Assembly: GCA_019802505.1 (NCBI GenBank)
Contig: JAFMOC010000087.1
Span: forward strand, 80,001-144,000
DNA: 64,000 nt
Source of the DNA: Corydoras sp. C115
Lineage: Eukaryota; Chordata; Actinopteri; Siluriformes; Callichthyidae
Reading direction: 5' to 3'
The position numbers and the translations under genes were made by a program. Position 1 is the stretch's first letter, and every line of letters starts with the position of its first letter. The notes beneath the pieces are model-generated. The model was given only the letters and a program-made list of their open reading frames with translations, was not told the origin of the DNA and searched no databases. Positions 43,849 to 55,084 of the stretch are shown here, in pieces.

Positions 43849-43850
<2 letters not shown>
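43363..43850 (+). mobile_element. Old V-SINE-like copy and inverted 3' piece among (TA)n tracts
   Basis: A diverged plus copy at 43385-43715 (head GGTGGCTTAGTGGTCGGC, B box lost) is flanked by (TA)n at 43363-43382 and (CA)n(TA)n at 43727-43770. A minus-strand 3' fragment follows at 43772-43850. Confidence 0.75.

Positions 43851-43920
<70 letters not shown>
43851..43920. repeat. (TA)n microsatellite
   Basis: Uninterrupted (TA)n of about 70 bp. Confidence 0.95.
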
Positions 43921-43923
<3 letters not shown>

Positions 43924-44321
43924 CACTGAGTGCAAGTTATCTTCTCCCCTACATTTCTCCTCAGCCATGCCTAAATGGGCTTTATTGGCGATGCCATACA
44001 TTCTGACAAAGTAATTACATTCCAAAAATACCCCAAGCACAGACACTGCAGACCCGCTGCCCTCCCACGCACTCTTTTTTTCCCCCTCTGTCACTACTCT
44101 GAGCTTCACATTTTGTCCTCTGTTCTATCTGGCATCAGCAGTCTATCAGACTGTGTGTCCTTGTCCCCCCTGCACCCCCCCCCCCCCCCATTTTCCACAT
44201 TATGTTCTGCCCTGTCTGTTTCCAACTTGATCATTCTAAAGATGATTTTGGTGTGTAGGTGTGTGTGTATGTCTGTGGGTCGGTATGACGATCTCGCCCT
44301 CTGTAGTGCTCTTTATCTCGT

Positions 44322-44368
<47 letters not shown>

Positions 44369-44646
44369 GTGTGTTTGTTTGCTAAATCATTCTTATACTA
44401 TACAGATAATTGCAGCAACACACCGAACAAACACACTGCTGGGTCAATACTAAATAATGATCTTCAGCTTAGTATAAAAGGCCTTATGAAATATGTATAC
44501 AGTACATAATGGATCAGCTTTAATTCAGTGTATACACACATTTCGTTGTATACCTTGAATAAAGGTAAACATGGTCGTATCATCAACATCTAGGAGCCAG
44601 ACAGGTTGAACACCCCACACAGGTTATTCATATTAATGCTGATTAT
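43921..44646. other. Unique DNA with C-run and (GT)n
   Basis: C-rich run at 44166-44189 and (GT)n at 44322-44375. No gene supported. Confidence 0.45.
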
Positions 44647-44984
44647 CCATCCATCCATTATCTTCAGCTTTATCCTCTACTAGGATCGCGGGGGGGTTCC
44701 CCATGCCCATCCAGGGGAGAACGTTTCGGGCGCTGGGCAGATACACCCAGGACAGGACGCCAATCTATCACTGGGCACACACTGACTCACACAGACACAC
44801 TGTATATGGGGCAATTTGGAGAACTCAATCGACTTAATCCATGTTTTTGGACTGTGGGAGGAAACCGGAGAACCCGGAGGAAACTCATGCGGACACGGGG
44901 AGAACATGGAAACTCCATCCAGATTGGGATTCGAACCGGGAATCCCTAGTGCTGAGAGGAGAACATGCTAAACACTAAGCCATA
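44647..44984 (-). mobile_element. V-SINE-like SINE, nearly complete
   Basis: The last head bases are missing (ends CTAAGCCAT). Confidence 0.85.
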
Positions 44985-45078
44985 TCTAAAACACTTAGAC
45001 ATTTATTGTTATTATTTTAGGAAACACGGTACACTTTGGATTAAAAAGTGACTTGTCATGTGACTGACATTCTGTAAG

Positions 45079-45379
45079 TGCTGGGATTCAGGTTCAGATA
45101 CCAATCTGGGTGGAGTTTTCATGTTCTCCCCGTGTCCGCGTGGGTTTCCTCCGGGTTCTCCGGTTTCTCCCACAGTCCAAAAACATGGATCAAGTCAATT
45201 GAGTTCTCCAAATTGTCCCATATAGTGTGTCTGTGTGAGTGAGTGTGTGTCCAGTGATAGATTGGTGTCCTGTCCTGGGTGTATCTGCCCAGCGCCCGAG
45301 ACGTTCTCCTCTGGATGGGTATGGAGAACCCCCCCGCAACCCTAGTAGAGGATAAAGCAGAAGATAATGGATGGATGTT
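45079..45379 (+). mobile_element. V-SINE-like SINE, 5'-truncated
   Basis: Starts at the end of the head (GTGCTGGGATTCAGGTTCAG); complete central and 3' domains and GGAT tail. Confidence 0.82.
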
Positions 45380-46470
45380 TTCGTAGATATTAACCAAATT
45401 ATTCAAGCACAGTAAACGTTGGGCCATATTGTTTTGATTTTATTTGATTATTTCGAATATCAAGTCAAGATAACAATATTTACTTTGGCAAAATCAAATC
45501 AAATCGAAACATTAGAATCAAGACGGGTTATATATATATTTTTTAAATCAAAACCCCAAGATCATCGCACACATCCAAATTCATCCATCAGCAAAATTCA
45601 ATGCAACAAATTTCCCTTTAGTTCCGTCGCTCATTAAAGTTAGTAAGAAAACAGACCTTTAATGGGAATAAATTTTTTTTTCTGTCGGATAACAAAGTTC
45701 TACGTCCGCCTCACGGCGTTTAGTAACGCCGGCCACGGTACTGCATCAGAATCCGTTCTTTAAAGCACAATCCCAGTCGTTCCGTTTGCACTGAGCGTCC
45801 AGCAGGGTGACGGACATCACACCGAAGGGTTGGCCTGCGCCCATTTCCACGCCGCCACTTCCCCAAACACACTGGAGCCAATCCCATTCGTCCTTTGTCA
45901 TTGGGCATCTGTTTGTCTTTGTACTCAGTCCGTCCCAAATCCTTTTTTCCCCCCATCGCACACACATATCCCATTGATTCCGCATGACTCGGCGTTTCAG
46001 CCACGGGCTCGGTCTCGCTAATCCCAGAGCCGGGATATCTAATTGATCGTTTCTCAAATTCCCTCGCTCGCTCGGTCCCTGTCCTGAACCACGAAATGCA
46101 TCTTTATTTAGCTCGCCTCCTCTTTCCTAATACGAGCTGCTTGAAAGGATTGTGCGTCAGTGTTGATTCCGAATCCATTTACCCTGGAGTCCCACAGGAC
46201 GAGGGTTCCAACATCCACCATGTCCTCGCGCTATAGTCCATTTAACATTAGGCCAATTTTTTTACCCCGTTCTTTCCTCCTCACTTTTTTTTTTGGTTCC
46301 TCCGTGACATCTTGGCTTTTTTTTTTTTTAAATCTCCACTCAACCTTACACTCTTGCTAACAGCTTCCCCTGTTCCCACTTATCACACCTCGCCTCGCGG
46401 CTCCCTCTGTAGGTCCTTCTCCATTCTCTCGCCGCTGTTGTTTTCAAACCCCGACACACTGCCTGTCGAC
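45380..46470 (-). other. Probable LRFN4 3' UTR and downstream DNA
   Basis: Immediately downstream of the LRFN4 stop codon on the minus strand, free of SINEs up to 45380. Conserved-looking GC content near 45720-46080 fits a UTR, but no transcript evidence is available. Confidence 0.45.
46103..46108 (-). promoter_or_regulatory. Candidate polyadenylation signal for LRFN4
   Basis: AATAAA on the minus strand, about 365 nt beyond the LRFN4 stop codon. Plausible but one of several AT-rich hexamers in the region. Confidence 0.35.
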
Positions 46471-47588
46471 CTACACCACACTCTCCTCCATCTCGTCTCC
46501 TTTCTCCTTATTTTGTTGATCCTTCCCTTTGTTTTTCGGCTCTGTGGGCTTTTGCTTGACCCCGGACTTGGCGGAGTTGCTGTTATAGGGCAGGACGGCG
46601 CAATGCGTGTGGTGTTCGCCGCTGCCGGCCGTGGAGGCGCACTGAACGAGGATGCCGTGCAACGACTGGCTCCGTTTGCTCCAGATGACCCCCAGCCGCC
46701 GGGCGTAACTGTAACAGGTTGTGGCGGCCATGTTGCCCATATCGAATGACGAGCTTCGTTTGTGCCTGCACGGAGGGAGTGTTTCCGGGTTGCTTTGCTC
46801 CTCCCGACCTCCTCGTCGGACTCGAACAGTCCCTCCCGTGCTGAAGCGTCTATCCGCCAAATCTGTATCATAGTGAGGCAGGCTGAAGCTAGCCCGTTTT
46901 GCCACATCCCTGTTTGGTAGGTGGAGTTTGGTGGGGTCTGCTGCTGATTGACGCGAGCGCCGGGGCAGTGTGGATGGGGTGTAATACATCGGCATCCGCT
47001 CGGTCTCTGGCGTGTACGGTGGAAGGAGCCTTATGTGCCGCTATCCCGGCTTTGAGCTGCTCCAGGTTGACCTTAGGCTTAGGCAGTGTTTGTGGTTTAG
47101 GCCCGGGAATGGGCTTAGGTGATGCCTCCATCCCAGTCCCCCCCCCTTTCCTTTTCTGAAACAGCCCGTTGGGCAGGACCACCATCATCACCTCGCCGCT
47201 TCCGTTGCTTTGAGGGAAAACCGCAGCTCCTTTGGCCGCCGCTGTGGAGTCCGTATCCGAGCATCCAACCTCAGTGCCGGGGTCATGGTGGTGACCGCTA
47301 TGGTTAGTGCACACCCGGTGACGGACCATGAGCGCCACCGTGAACACCAGTAGTGACACCACGACGACCCCTCCGACTAGTATAGTCAAGGTTCCACCCA
47401 GAAAATGGGCTTGGAGTGAGCGACAGTCTGGGTAATTGTCCTTGGTGCTGAATTGGGTGCAACCCAAGACCTTTGTGGCAGCCATCGAGGTGACGGTTTC
47501 GTCAAAGATGGCCAAGACGCACAGGTTGTAATCGGCTCCTGAGACCAGATTCTTCAGAAGGAAATTGTTACTGGTAGAGGGAAGGATT
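46471..47588 (-). CDS. lrfn4: LRFN4 coding exon 2: FN3 end, transmembrane segment, cytoplasmic tail (contains a frame break)
   Basis: The acceptor is CTCTCTTTCAG before 47588. The first base completes the split Arg codon left by exon 1, giving R-ILPST. Next come the end of the FN3 domain (NNFLLKNLV, GADYNLCVLA, TKVLGCTQFST), a transmembrane helix LGGTLTILVGG..LLVFTVALMV (about residues 629-653 of the joined protein) and a proximal tail with SNGSGE..VVLPNG and PKPKVNLEQLKAG. The distal tail KRSSSFDMGNM, YSYARRLG, WSKRSQSLHG and the PDZ ligand EESVV-stop (TAG at 46473-46471) lie one frame over. The first frame ends at 46889; the second has a TAG at 47043-47041. A one-base difference, probably within 47005-47040, therefore separates them. 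It may be an assembly indel, an allele or true damage. The tail is much longer than in human LRFN4. Confidence 0.9.
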
Positions 47589-48194
47589 CTGAAAGAGAGA
47601 GGGCAATAAAGGAAAGAATTAATGTTCGGCTGTTGCAAATGTCAGGCAAAGAAAAGGGGTTAGCAGTAATGGGAAGGGAGAGACCAGGTGAATACGAGGT
47701 GAATGGATACTTCAGCTGGAAAGAAATTGGTCCAATCATGGACCTAAACGTATAACAGAACTATGCAGCCAGAGCATGGCATTGTAATGCCTAAATTTAG
47801 CTATCAGTAAAGACTAGCTGGATGAATCGAACACCTCCAGTGAGCAATATCACTGAAATAGTGATTATGTGAATGACCTATAATCGCGAGAGCTGAGGGG
47901 GGGAGCATAATCTTTAGCATAATGGTGCTCTACCACATCTGAAATAAAAATCATGAATGAGTGTTCAGGGTTCAGAGTTCTAAGGCTATTCATTACTTCA
48001 AAGTAACGGAGACCTTAACTGTATTTAACCTTGAGCAGCATTTCGCATTTATAGCAGTTATAATCAGCGTTGTTTGTAGTCTGTGTAAAAATATTTTAGG
48101 TAAATAATAAAAAAAAGAAAGTGGACTGGCTAGCCCTGAGATGGCAACCTATATCTCTGACAATGGGCCCACCATTTTCTTGAAATTGTTTTAA
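47589..48194 (-). other. LRFN4 intron, 3' end, unique DNA
   Basis: The splice acceptor and pyrimidine tract of exon 2 (TTGCCCTCTCTCTTTCAG) lie at the low-coordinate edge. No other element recognised. Confidence 0.6.
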
Positions 48195-48427
48195 TGGCCC
48201 ATCCAGGGGAGAACGTTTGGGCGCTGGGCAGATACACCCAGGACAGGGTGCCAATCTGTCGATGGGCACACACTACTCACACAGGCACACTCTATATGGG
48301 GCAATTTGGAGCATTCAATTGATCTTGATCCATGTTTTTGGACAGTGGGAGGAAACCGGAGAACATGGAAACTCAATCCCTAGCGCTGAGTGGAGAACAT
48401 GCTAACCACTAAGCCACCATGCCACCC
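48195..48427 (-). mobile_element. V-SINE-like SINE, tail-less, internally deleted
   Basis: Starts at GGCCCATCCAGGGG and loses part of the central domain and the B box (GAACATGGAAACTCAATCCC). Confidence 0.8.
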
Positions 48428-48437
48428 GGGTTGGAAA

Positions 48438-48660
48438 CCATCCATCCATCCATTCCGCTTTATCCTCTACTAGGGTCGTGAGAGAGTTCCCCATGCCCAT
48501 CCATGGGAGAATGTCTCGGGCGCTGGACAGATACACCCAGGACAGGGCGCCAATCTATCACTTGGCACACACTCACTCACACAGACACACACAAACACAC
48601 TCTAAATTGCCCCATATAGAGAGTGCTTGTGTGTGTGTGTGTTTGAGTGGATGGATGGAT
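48438..48660 (-). mobile_element. V-SINE-like fold-back fragment
   Basis: Minus 3' domain to ACACACTCTAAATTG, then a plus-strand ATTGCCCCATATAGAG piece and a GGAT tail. GGAAACC before and GGTTTCC after extend the inverted symmetry. Confidence 0.75.
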
Positions 48661-48674
48661 GGTTTCCACTGGAT

Positions 48675-49024
48675 GGCAGCACGGTGGCTTAGTGGTTAGC
48701 ATGTTCTCCTCTCAGCGCTAGGGATTCCCGGTTCGAATCCCAATCTGGGAGGAGTTTCCATGTTCTCCCCGTGTCCGTGTGGGTTTCCTCCGGGTTCTCC
48801 GGTTTCCTCTCACAGTCCAAAAACATGGATCAACGTCAATTGAATTCTCCAAATTGCCCCATATAGAGTGTGTTTGTGTGAGTGAGTGTGTCCAGCGATA
48901 TATTTGCATCCTGTCCTGGGTGTATCTGCCCAGCGCCTGAAACGTTCTCCCCTGGATGCACATGGGGAACCCCCCCCACGACCCTAGTAAAGGATAAAGC
49001 AGAAGATAATGGATGAATGAATGA
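48675..49024 (+). mobile_element. V-SINE-like SINE, full length
   Basis: Complete head with intact B box; GAAT-type tail on an AGAAGATAATGG 3' end. Confidence 0.87.
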
Positions 49025-49074
49025 CAACAGGTTTACAGCTTAGCATGTATGTAATTTAGAACATCAATTCACCA

Positions 49075-49112
49075 GGTTTTTGGACTGTGGGAGGAAACCA
49101 GAGAACCCGGAG
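49075..49112 (-). mobile_element. V-SINE-like central-domain scrap
   Basis: TTTTTGGACTGTGGGAGG and AACCAGAGAACCCGGAG only. Confidence 0.65.
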
Positions 49113-49601
49113 CCTCCCTTCATCCCTCAACCCCATTCCATCCAGTTCTACTCCTAATGTTCTTACACTCTCTTGTGCTGCCCATGTGACCTTTCTGTTT
49201 TACTCAAGCTCTCTATTTGGCGTACTCAAATCTCTCCACACATTTCTTTCCCTAAGCATGACTAATATCCTTTTTACTGCGTCTCCATCCACCCTCTCTG
49301 CTTGCTACACCAGTGTTTCATTATCATCCACTAATTCATTTTCATATTAGCCACCTCTTCTCTTCCACTCCTTTTCTTTTGCCAGCCCCCTTTCATTAAC
49401 TGTTTTCATTCTCCCCCTGACTTTCACTTCGCCGTTGAAGGTGCTTTCTATTAGCATAGTTCAGCCGTGAATTATGATTTCCTGGCCAAGGTCACTAACA
49501 CTCTCTTTTTTTCATGTGTGTTTATGAATTCTCTTTGTAATTTTGCCTTTGTTATTCTGTATTGGTATACAGAGGATTAATACGCTATGGCACATGATAT
49601 C
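49113..49601. other. Unique pyrimidine-rich DNA
   Basis: C/T-rich on the plus strand from 49113 to 49430. No gene supported. Confidence 0.4.
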
Positions 49602-49820
49602 TACATTACATTTACATTACATTTGGACATTTATTGGACGCTTTTATCCAAAGCGACTTACAAGGTGAGCACAGGGTTCATCACAACATCCCTGGAGCAA
49701 TGAGGTTAAGGGTCTTGCTCAAGAACCCACATTGGTAACTTCAGTGGACCTGGGATTTGAACCCCCAACCTTCAGATTGGATAGTTCCAACACCCTGACC
49801 ATTGAGCTACCAATGGTATA
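49602..49820 (-). mobile_element. Second SINE family (tRNA-headed)
   Basis: On the minus strand: head GGTAGCTCAATGGTCAGGG, B box GGTTCAAATCC, then ATTGCTCCAGGGATGTTGTG and TTGTAAGTCGCTTTGGATAA. The CAAAGCGACTTACAA segment is, from memory, common in teleost genomes. A near-identical copy is nested at 50791-51000. Confidence 0.75.
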
Positions 49821-50092
49821 GCAATGATATCTGTATTATTTGAGTACATACTGTAATTTAAATCCATCACTGGTGATGCCAGGGTTTGGATTGACTGTAA
49901 AGACGAGTGGACAGGTAGCAATTGAGGAAATAAAATTATTATAGCATGATATAGCGTTATGTATAAGCTGTATAAACAAAAAGAAATGAATTTATTCAGC
50001 CTATATAGAATATAAATATTTTAAAAAATCCTTGACCATAAATTTGACGAAAGAAATGATATTTAACAATATAATGTTACAGCTTGTATTAT
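49821..50092. other. Unique DNA
   Basis: Nothing recognised. Confidence 0.4.
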
Positions 50093-50368
50093 ACATCCAT
50101 CCATTATCTTCTGCTTTATCGTCTACTAAGATCGCGCGCCGGGGGGGCGTTTCGGACGCTGGGCAGATACACCCAGGACAGGGCGCCAATCCATCACTGG
50201 GCACACACTCACTCACACAGACACACTCTATATGGGCCAATTGATCCATGTTTTTGGACTGTAGGAGGAAACCCACGCAGACACATGGAGAACATGGAAA
50301 CTCCACCCAGATTGGGATTCGAACCGGGAATTCCTAGCGCTCGGTGGAGAACATGCTAACACTAAGCC
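50093..50368 (-). mobile_element. V-SINE-like SINE with two internal deletions
   Basis: Missing TTCCCCATGCCCATCC in the 3' domain and GTTCTCCGGTT in the central domain; head complete up to CACTAAGCCCC. Confidence 0.8.
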
Positions 50369-50402
50369 CCTTGTATAATCCACGTTTCTTTAAATGGCTT
50401 TT

Positions 50403-50477
50403 AGTTCTCCCCTGGATGGACATGGGGAACCCCCCGCGACCCTAGTAGAGGATAAAGCGGAAGATAATGGATGGATA
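50403..50477 (+). mobile_element. V-SINE-like 3' terminal fragment
   Basis: TTCTCCCCTGGATGGACATG to the GGAT tail. Confidence 0.78.
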
Positions 50478-50548
50478 ATAGTAATGCAGAGTTTGCATAT
50501 TTGATAAATCTTTGATGAGCCAATCGTAAAGATTGTGTCATGTGACAT

Positions 50549-50565
50549 GAAATAATAATAATAAT

Positions 50566-50612
<47 letters not shown>
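50549..50612. repeat. (AAT)n microsatellite
   Basis: About 20 AAT units. Confidence 0.95.
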
Positions 50613-50631
50613 GGAAAACATAATGCACCAA

Positions 50632-51210
50632 GCACGGCACGGTGGCTTAGTGGTTAGCACGTTCTCCTCTCAGCACTAGGGATTCCCGGTTTGAATCCCC
50701 ATATGAGTGGAGTTTCCATGTTCTCCCCGTGTCCGCATGGGTTTCTTCCGGGTTCTCCGGTTTCCTCCCACAGTCCAAAAACATGGATCATTGGGTCATT
50801 TCATTTGGTCATTTAGCAGACGCTTTGATTCAAAGCGACTTACAAGGTGAGCACAGGGTTCATCACAACATCCCTGGAGCAATGAGGGTTAAGGGTCTTG
50901 CTCAAGGACCCACATTGGTAACTTCAGTGGACCTGGGATTTGAACCCCCAACCTTCAGATTGATAACCCAACACCCTGACCACTGAGCTACCGCGCCCCC
51001 GGATCAAGTCAATTGAGTTCTTCAAATTACCCCCTATAGGATGTATCTGTGTGAGTGAGTGAGTGCCCAGCGATAGATTGGCGCCCTGTCCTGGGTGTAT
51101 CTGCCCAGCGCCCGAGACGTTCTCCCCCTGGATGGGCATGGTGACCCCCCCCCCCCCTGCGACCCTAATACAGGATAAAGTGGAAGATAATGGATGGATG
51201 GATGGATGGA
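50632..51210 (+). mobile_element. V-SINE-like SINE with target duplication, split by a second SINE
   Basis: TAATGCACCAA at 50621-50631 and 51211-51221 flanks the host element. Removing 50791-51000 and one GGATCA restores a continuous linker. Confidence 0.93.
50791..51000 (-). mobile_element. Second-family SINE nested in a V-SINE-like SINE
   Basis: Flanked by GGATCA at 50785-50790 and 51001-51006. On the minus strand it starts GGGGGCGCGGTAGCTCAGTG with B box GGTTCAAATCC. Confidence 0.9.
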
Positions 51211-51302
51211 TAATGCACCAAAAAAATAGCAACAATAAAGTCAACGCTCTATATGCATACAGACAATACAGACAGAATATATTCAAACATGTAATATGTA
51301 GT

Positions 51303-51766
51303 CTGACAGGAGCACAAAAGCAAATTAAAAAGAGAATTTCAAAAGGAAATAAGATAAAACCTCGGTGAGTAATTGAATTGCAAGCCAAAGTGCACTGAAT
51401 AGCAAATGCATTACTGAGCTGGCAGGAGAGCATAGCAGGAAACAGCAGTAGCTCAATCAGTGTTAGTCATATGACCCTACCAAATGACAACCCAAACTGT
51501 GCATAAAGATTTTCTTTATTTTATTAGGCTACAGTCTTGACTCCATTGAGAAATGCTGTCTGGCATATGTAGTGTACAAGAACGAGATGGAAAAAAAAAG
51601 GTGGTGCTACAAGTGGAAGTTGCGGTGTTATTCTTTAGCCGGTTCATGGCCCAAGATACAACTGATACACTGATACACAGATGCCCCGGGCCAGGGCAGA
51701 TACACCCTGCACCAGACGCCAACCCATCGCCGGGCTTTTTTTAATTTGCTTTTGTGCTCCCGTCAA
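51303..51766. repeat. 464-bp segment bounded by 29-bp inverted repeats
   Basis: TGACAGGAGCACAAAAGCAA at 51304 and its complement ending at 51766 match at about 28 of 29 positions. This could be a MITE-like element or a fold-back duplication. An eroded SINE-like patch (CAGATACACCCTGCACCAG) lies near its right end. Confidence 0.6.
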
Positions 51767-51940
51767 ATCAAATCAAATCACATTAAGTTTATTAGTCACA
51801 TGTGGAGTTATACACGGTACAGCCAGCAGTGACGTTCTTTTCTGACGTCTCCACAGAAAGTTGGATTTACAGTAAAAATTTGGGAATTTTCAAAATAATT
51901 ATGCAAAAGGATAAAATGAATTAAAATATATATTTACAAT
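51767..51940. repeat. Short interspersed repeat remnant
   Basis: TCAAATCAAATCACATTAAG then TTTATTAGTCACATG and CAGCAGTGACGTTCTTTTC resemble a common teleost dispersed repeat. Family not assigned. Confidence 0.45.
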
Positions 51941-53384
51941 GTGGGTGGCACGGTGGTTTTGTGGTTAGCACGTTCGCCTCGCAGTTCTAGGGATTCCCGG
52001 TTTGAATCCCCGTCTGGGTGGAGTTTCCATGTTCTCCCTGTGTTCGTGTGGGTTTCCTCCGGATTCTCCGGTTTCCTCCCACAGTCCAAAATCATGGATC
52101 AAGTCAACTGAGGTCTTGAAATTGCCCCACATAGAATGTGTGTGTCTGTGTGAGTGAGTGTGTGCCCAGCGATAGATTGGCGTCCTGTCCTGGGTGTATC
52201 TGCCCAGCGCCCGAAACGTTCTCCCCTGAATGGGCATGGGGAACCCCCCCACAACCCTAATATAGGATGAAGCGGAAGGTAATGGATGGATGGATGGATA
52301 TATTTACAATGTGGGTGGCACGGTGGCTTAGTGATTAGCATGTTCTCCTCTCAGCACTAGGGATTCCCGGTTCGAATCCCCATCTGGGTGGAGTTTCCAT
52401 GTTCTCCCCGTGTCCGCGTGGCTTTCCTCCAAGTTCTCCGGTTTCCTCCCACAGTCCAAAATCATGGATCAAGTCAACTGAGGTCTTGAAATTGCCCCAT
52501 ATAAAATGTGTGTGTCTGTGTGAGTGAGTGTGTGCCCAGCGATAGATTGGCGTCCTGTCCTGGGTCTATTTGCCCAGCGCCCGAAACGTTCTCCCCTGGA
52601 TGGGCATGGGGAACCCCTCCACGACCCTAACATAGGATGAAGCAGAAGAAAATGAATGAATGGATGGATATATTTGCAATGTGGGTGGCACGGTGGCTTA
52701 GTGATTAGCATGTTCTCCTCTCAGCACTGGGGATTCCTGGTTCAAATCCCCATCTGGGTGGAGTTTCCATGTTCTCCCCATGTCCGCGTGGGTTTCCTCC
52801 GGGTTCTCCGGTTTCCTCCCACAGTCCAAAATCATGGATCAAGTCAATTGAGGTCTTGAAATTGCCCCATATAGAATCTGTGTATCTGTGTGAGTGAGTG
52901 GGTGCCCAGTGATAGATTGGCGCCCTGTCCTGGGTGTATCTACCCAGCGCCCGAAACGTTCTCCCCTGGATGGGCATGGGGAACCCCCCCGCGACCCTAA
53001 TATAGGATGAAGCGGAAGATAATGAATGAATGGATGGATATATTTACAATGTGGGTGGCACGGTGGCTTAGTGATTAGCATGTTCTCCTCTCAGCACTAG
53101 GGATTCCCGGTTCGAATCCCCATCTGGGTGGAGTTTCCATGTTCTCCCCGTGTCCACGTGGGTTTCCTCTGGATTCTCCGGTTTCCTCCCACAGTCCAAA
53201 AACATGGATCAAGTCAATGGAATTCTCCAAATTGCCCCATATAGAGTGTATCTGTGTGAGTGAGTGTGTGTCCAGTGATAGATTGGCGTCCTGTCCTGGG
53301 TGTATCTGCCCAGTGCCCGAAACGTTCTCCCCTGGATGGGCACGCGACCCTAATATAGGATAAAGCGGAAGATAATGGATGGAA
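51941..53384 (+). repeat. Exact 370-bp tandem array of V-SINE-like units
   Basis: GTGGGTGGCACGGTGG starts at 51941, 52311, 52681 and 53051, exactly 370 bp apart each time. Each unit is a complete SINE plus the spacer GGATATATTTACAAT (GCAAT once). The sequence before unit 1 also reads TATATTTACAAT, so the unit arose by duplicating one insertion with its flank. Units 1-3 share private variants (AAATCATGGATC, GAGGTCTTGAAATTG); unit 4 does not. Confidence 0.93.
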
Positions 53385-53782
53385 CTTAAATGTGGTGCTT
53401 ATTGGTCCGTTTTTCCCGTTTCATTGTGTGTGGTTAGCTATGCAAATAAATAAGACGGATGTAAACCCCGGTACTCGTGTAAGCCCATGCATGAAGAAGC
53501 CAATCCTACATTTTCACCTTGCAATAAAGCAGACAGGAGAGAGAGTCACAGAGCTGGTGACACAGAAACAGGCAATTATGATCACCCTAGAGAGAATCTG
53601 AAAGAAATTATAAAGGGAGGTAGAGGGAACTGTGGGGGGTGGGCTGTGAGTCATTTCCACTGACTTCCACTGTACTTATTCACTGCTGATTACTTAACTA
53701 GACACCATCCACTTAAAAAAGAAAAGTACACGCAAATAAATAAATGAATGAACGCATGAAAGAGTGAACGAATAAATCAAAG
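53385..53782. other. Unique DNA
   Basis: No gene supported. Confidence 0.4.
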
Positions 53783-54186
53783 GTTTCGGGCGCTGGGCAG
53801 ATACACCCAGGACAGGGTGACAATCTATCGCTGGACACATACTCACTCACACAAACACACTGTATATGGGGCAATTTGGAGAACTCAATTGACTTGATCC
53901 ATGTTTTTGGACTGTGGGAGGAAACCGGAGAACCCGGAGAAAACCCACGCAGACACGAGGAGAACATGGAAGCTCCACCCAGATGGGGATTCAAACCGGG
54001 AATCCCCAGTGCTGAGAGGAGAACTTGTTAACCATGTTGTTGGACTGTGGGAGGAAACCGGAGAACCCTGAGGAAACCCACGCAGACACGGGGAGAACAT
54101 GGAAGCTCCACCCAGATGGGGATTCGAACCAGGAATCCCTAGCGCTGAGAGGAGAACATGCCAACCACTAAGCCACCGTGCCGCCC
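53783..54186 (-). mobile_element. V-SINE-like SINE with duplicated 5' half
   Basis: Tail-less; the central domain plus head occurs twice (about 53906-54033 and 54034-54186). The junction is TTAACCATGTTGTTGGAC. Confidence 0.83.
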
Positions 54187-54598
54187 CTATATATATATAA
54201 TGATGTTATATCTGTTGATGTTGTATCTTACACAGTGTAAGTAACGTGTCATTGGTCTTTTCCTTCGTGGTGTGTTTGATGGAACATAATTCAAATTATT
54301 GGCAAAAAGGTGATTGGCATCGGAAAGTGACTACAGTCAATTTTAATATCCATCTCTGGGCAGCCTGGAGGTGGTGACAGTCCAAGGCACTTCAAATACA
54401 TTACAGCGTCAATGCAGAAATAAAGATGGCCTTCATGAGAATGCCACTTTGAATAAAAATGTACCGCTTTCATTATGCCCACCACAAAGTTTAAGCATTT
54501 ATGCCTTTATAACATGACATATATAAAAGTAGTCACTGGACTTTAATAGATCAGGTGCCAACTAAATGCAAGTCATTGTGCTATATGGCGCGTATCGA
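54187..54598. other. Unique DNA
   Basis: No gene supported. Confidence 0.4.
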
Positions 54599-54621
54599 CG
54601 CTCAGAGCTAAGCCACTGTGC

Positions 54622-54666
<45 letters not shown>

Positions 54667-55084
54667 GCAGCACAATCTCCTTTCAGCGCTGGGGATTACC
54701 TTTTCAAATCTGGGTGGAGTTTCCATGTTCTCCCCGTGTCCGCGTGGGTTTCCTCCGGGTTCTCCGGTTTCCTCCCACAGTCCAAAACATGGATCAAGGT
54801 CAATTGAGTTCTCCAAATTGCCCCATATAGAGTGTGTCTGTGTGAGTGTGTGTGTGCCCAGTGATAGATTGGCGTCCTGTCCTGGGTGTATCTGCCCAGC
54901 GCCTGAAACGTTCTCCCCTGGATGGGCATGGGGAACCCCCCCACAACCCTAGTAGAGGATTAATATATATATACCCTTACTCATACCCATCCCCATCCAG
55001 GGGAGAATGTTTCAGGCACTGGGCAGAATCAGAGTGTGTGTGTATGTATATATATATATATATATTGGGTGAAATTTTTCTTTT
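54599..55084 (+). mobile_element. V-SINE-like fragments with (TA)n
   Basis: Minus head-end scrap (GAGCTAAGCCACTGTGCC) at 54599-54625, (TA)n at 54626-54663, a head-truncated plus copy at 54666-54963, a minus 3' scrap at 54984-55030 and (TA)n near 55048-55064. Confidence 0.78.

Noticed and set aside
45720..46057. Overlapping minus-strand frames of 94 and 103 codons downstream of LRFN4
   Set aside because: They lie in the probable LRFN4 3' UTR, overlap one another and have no recognisable similarity.
46899..47307. Plus-strand frames over LRFN4 exon 2
   Set aside because: Antisense shadows of the LRFN4 coding sequence, whose minus-strand protein matches the family.
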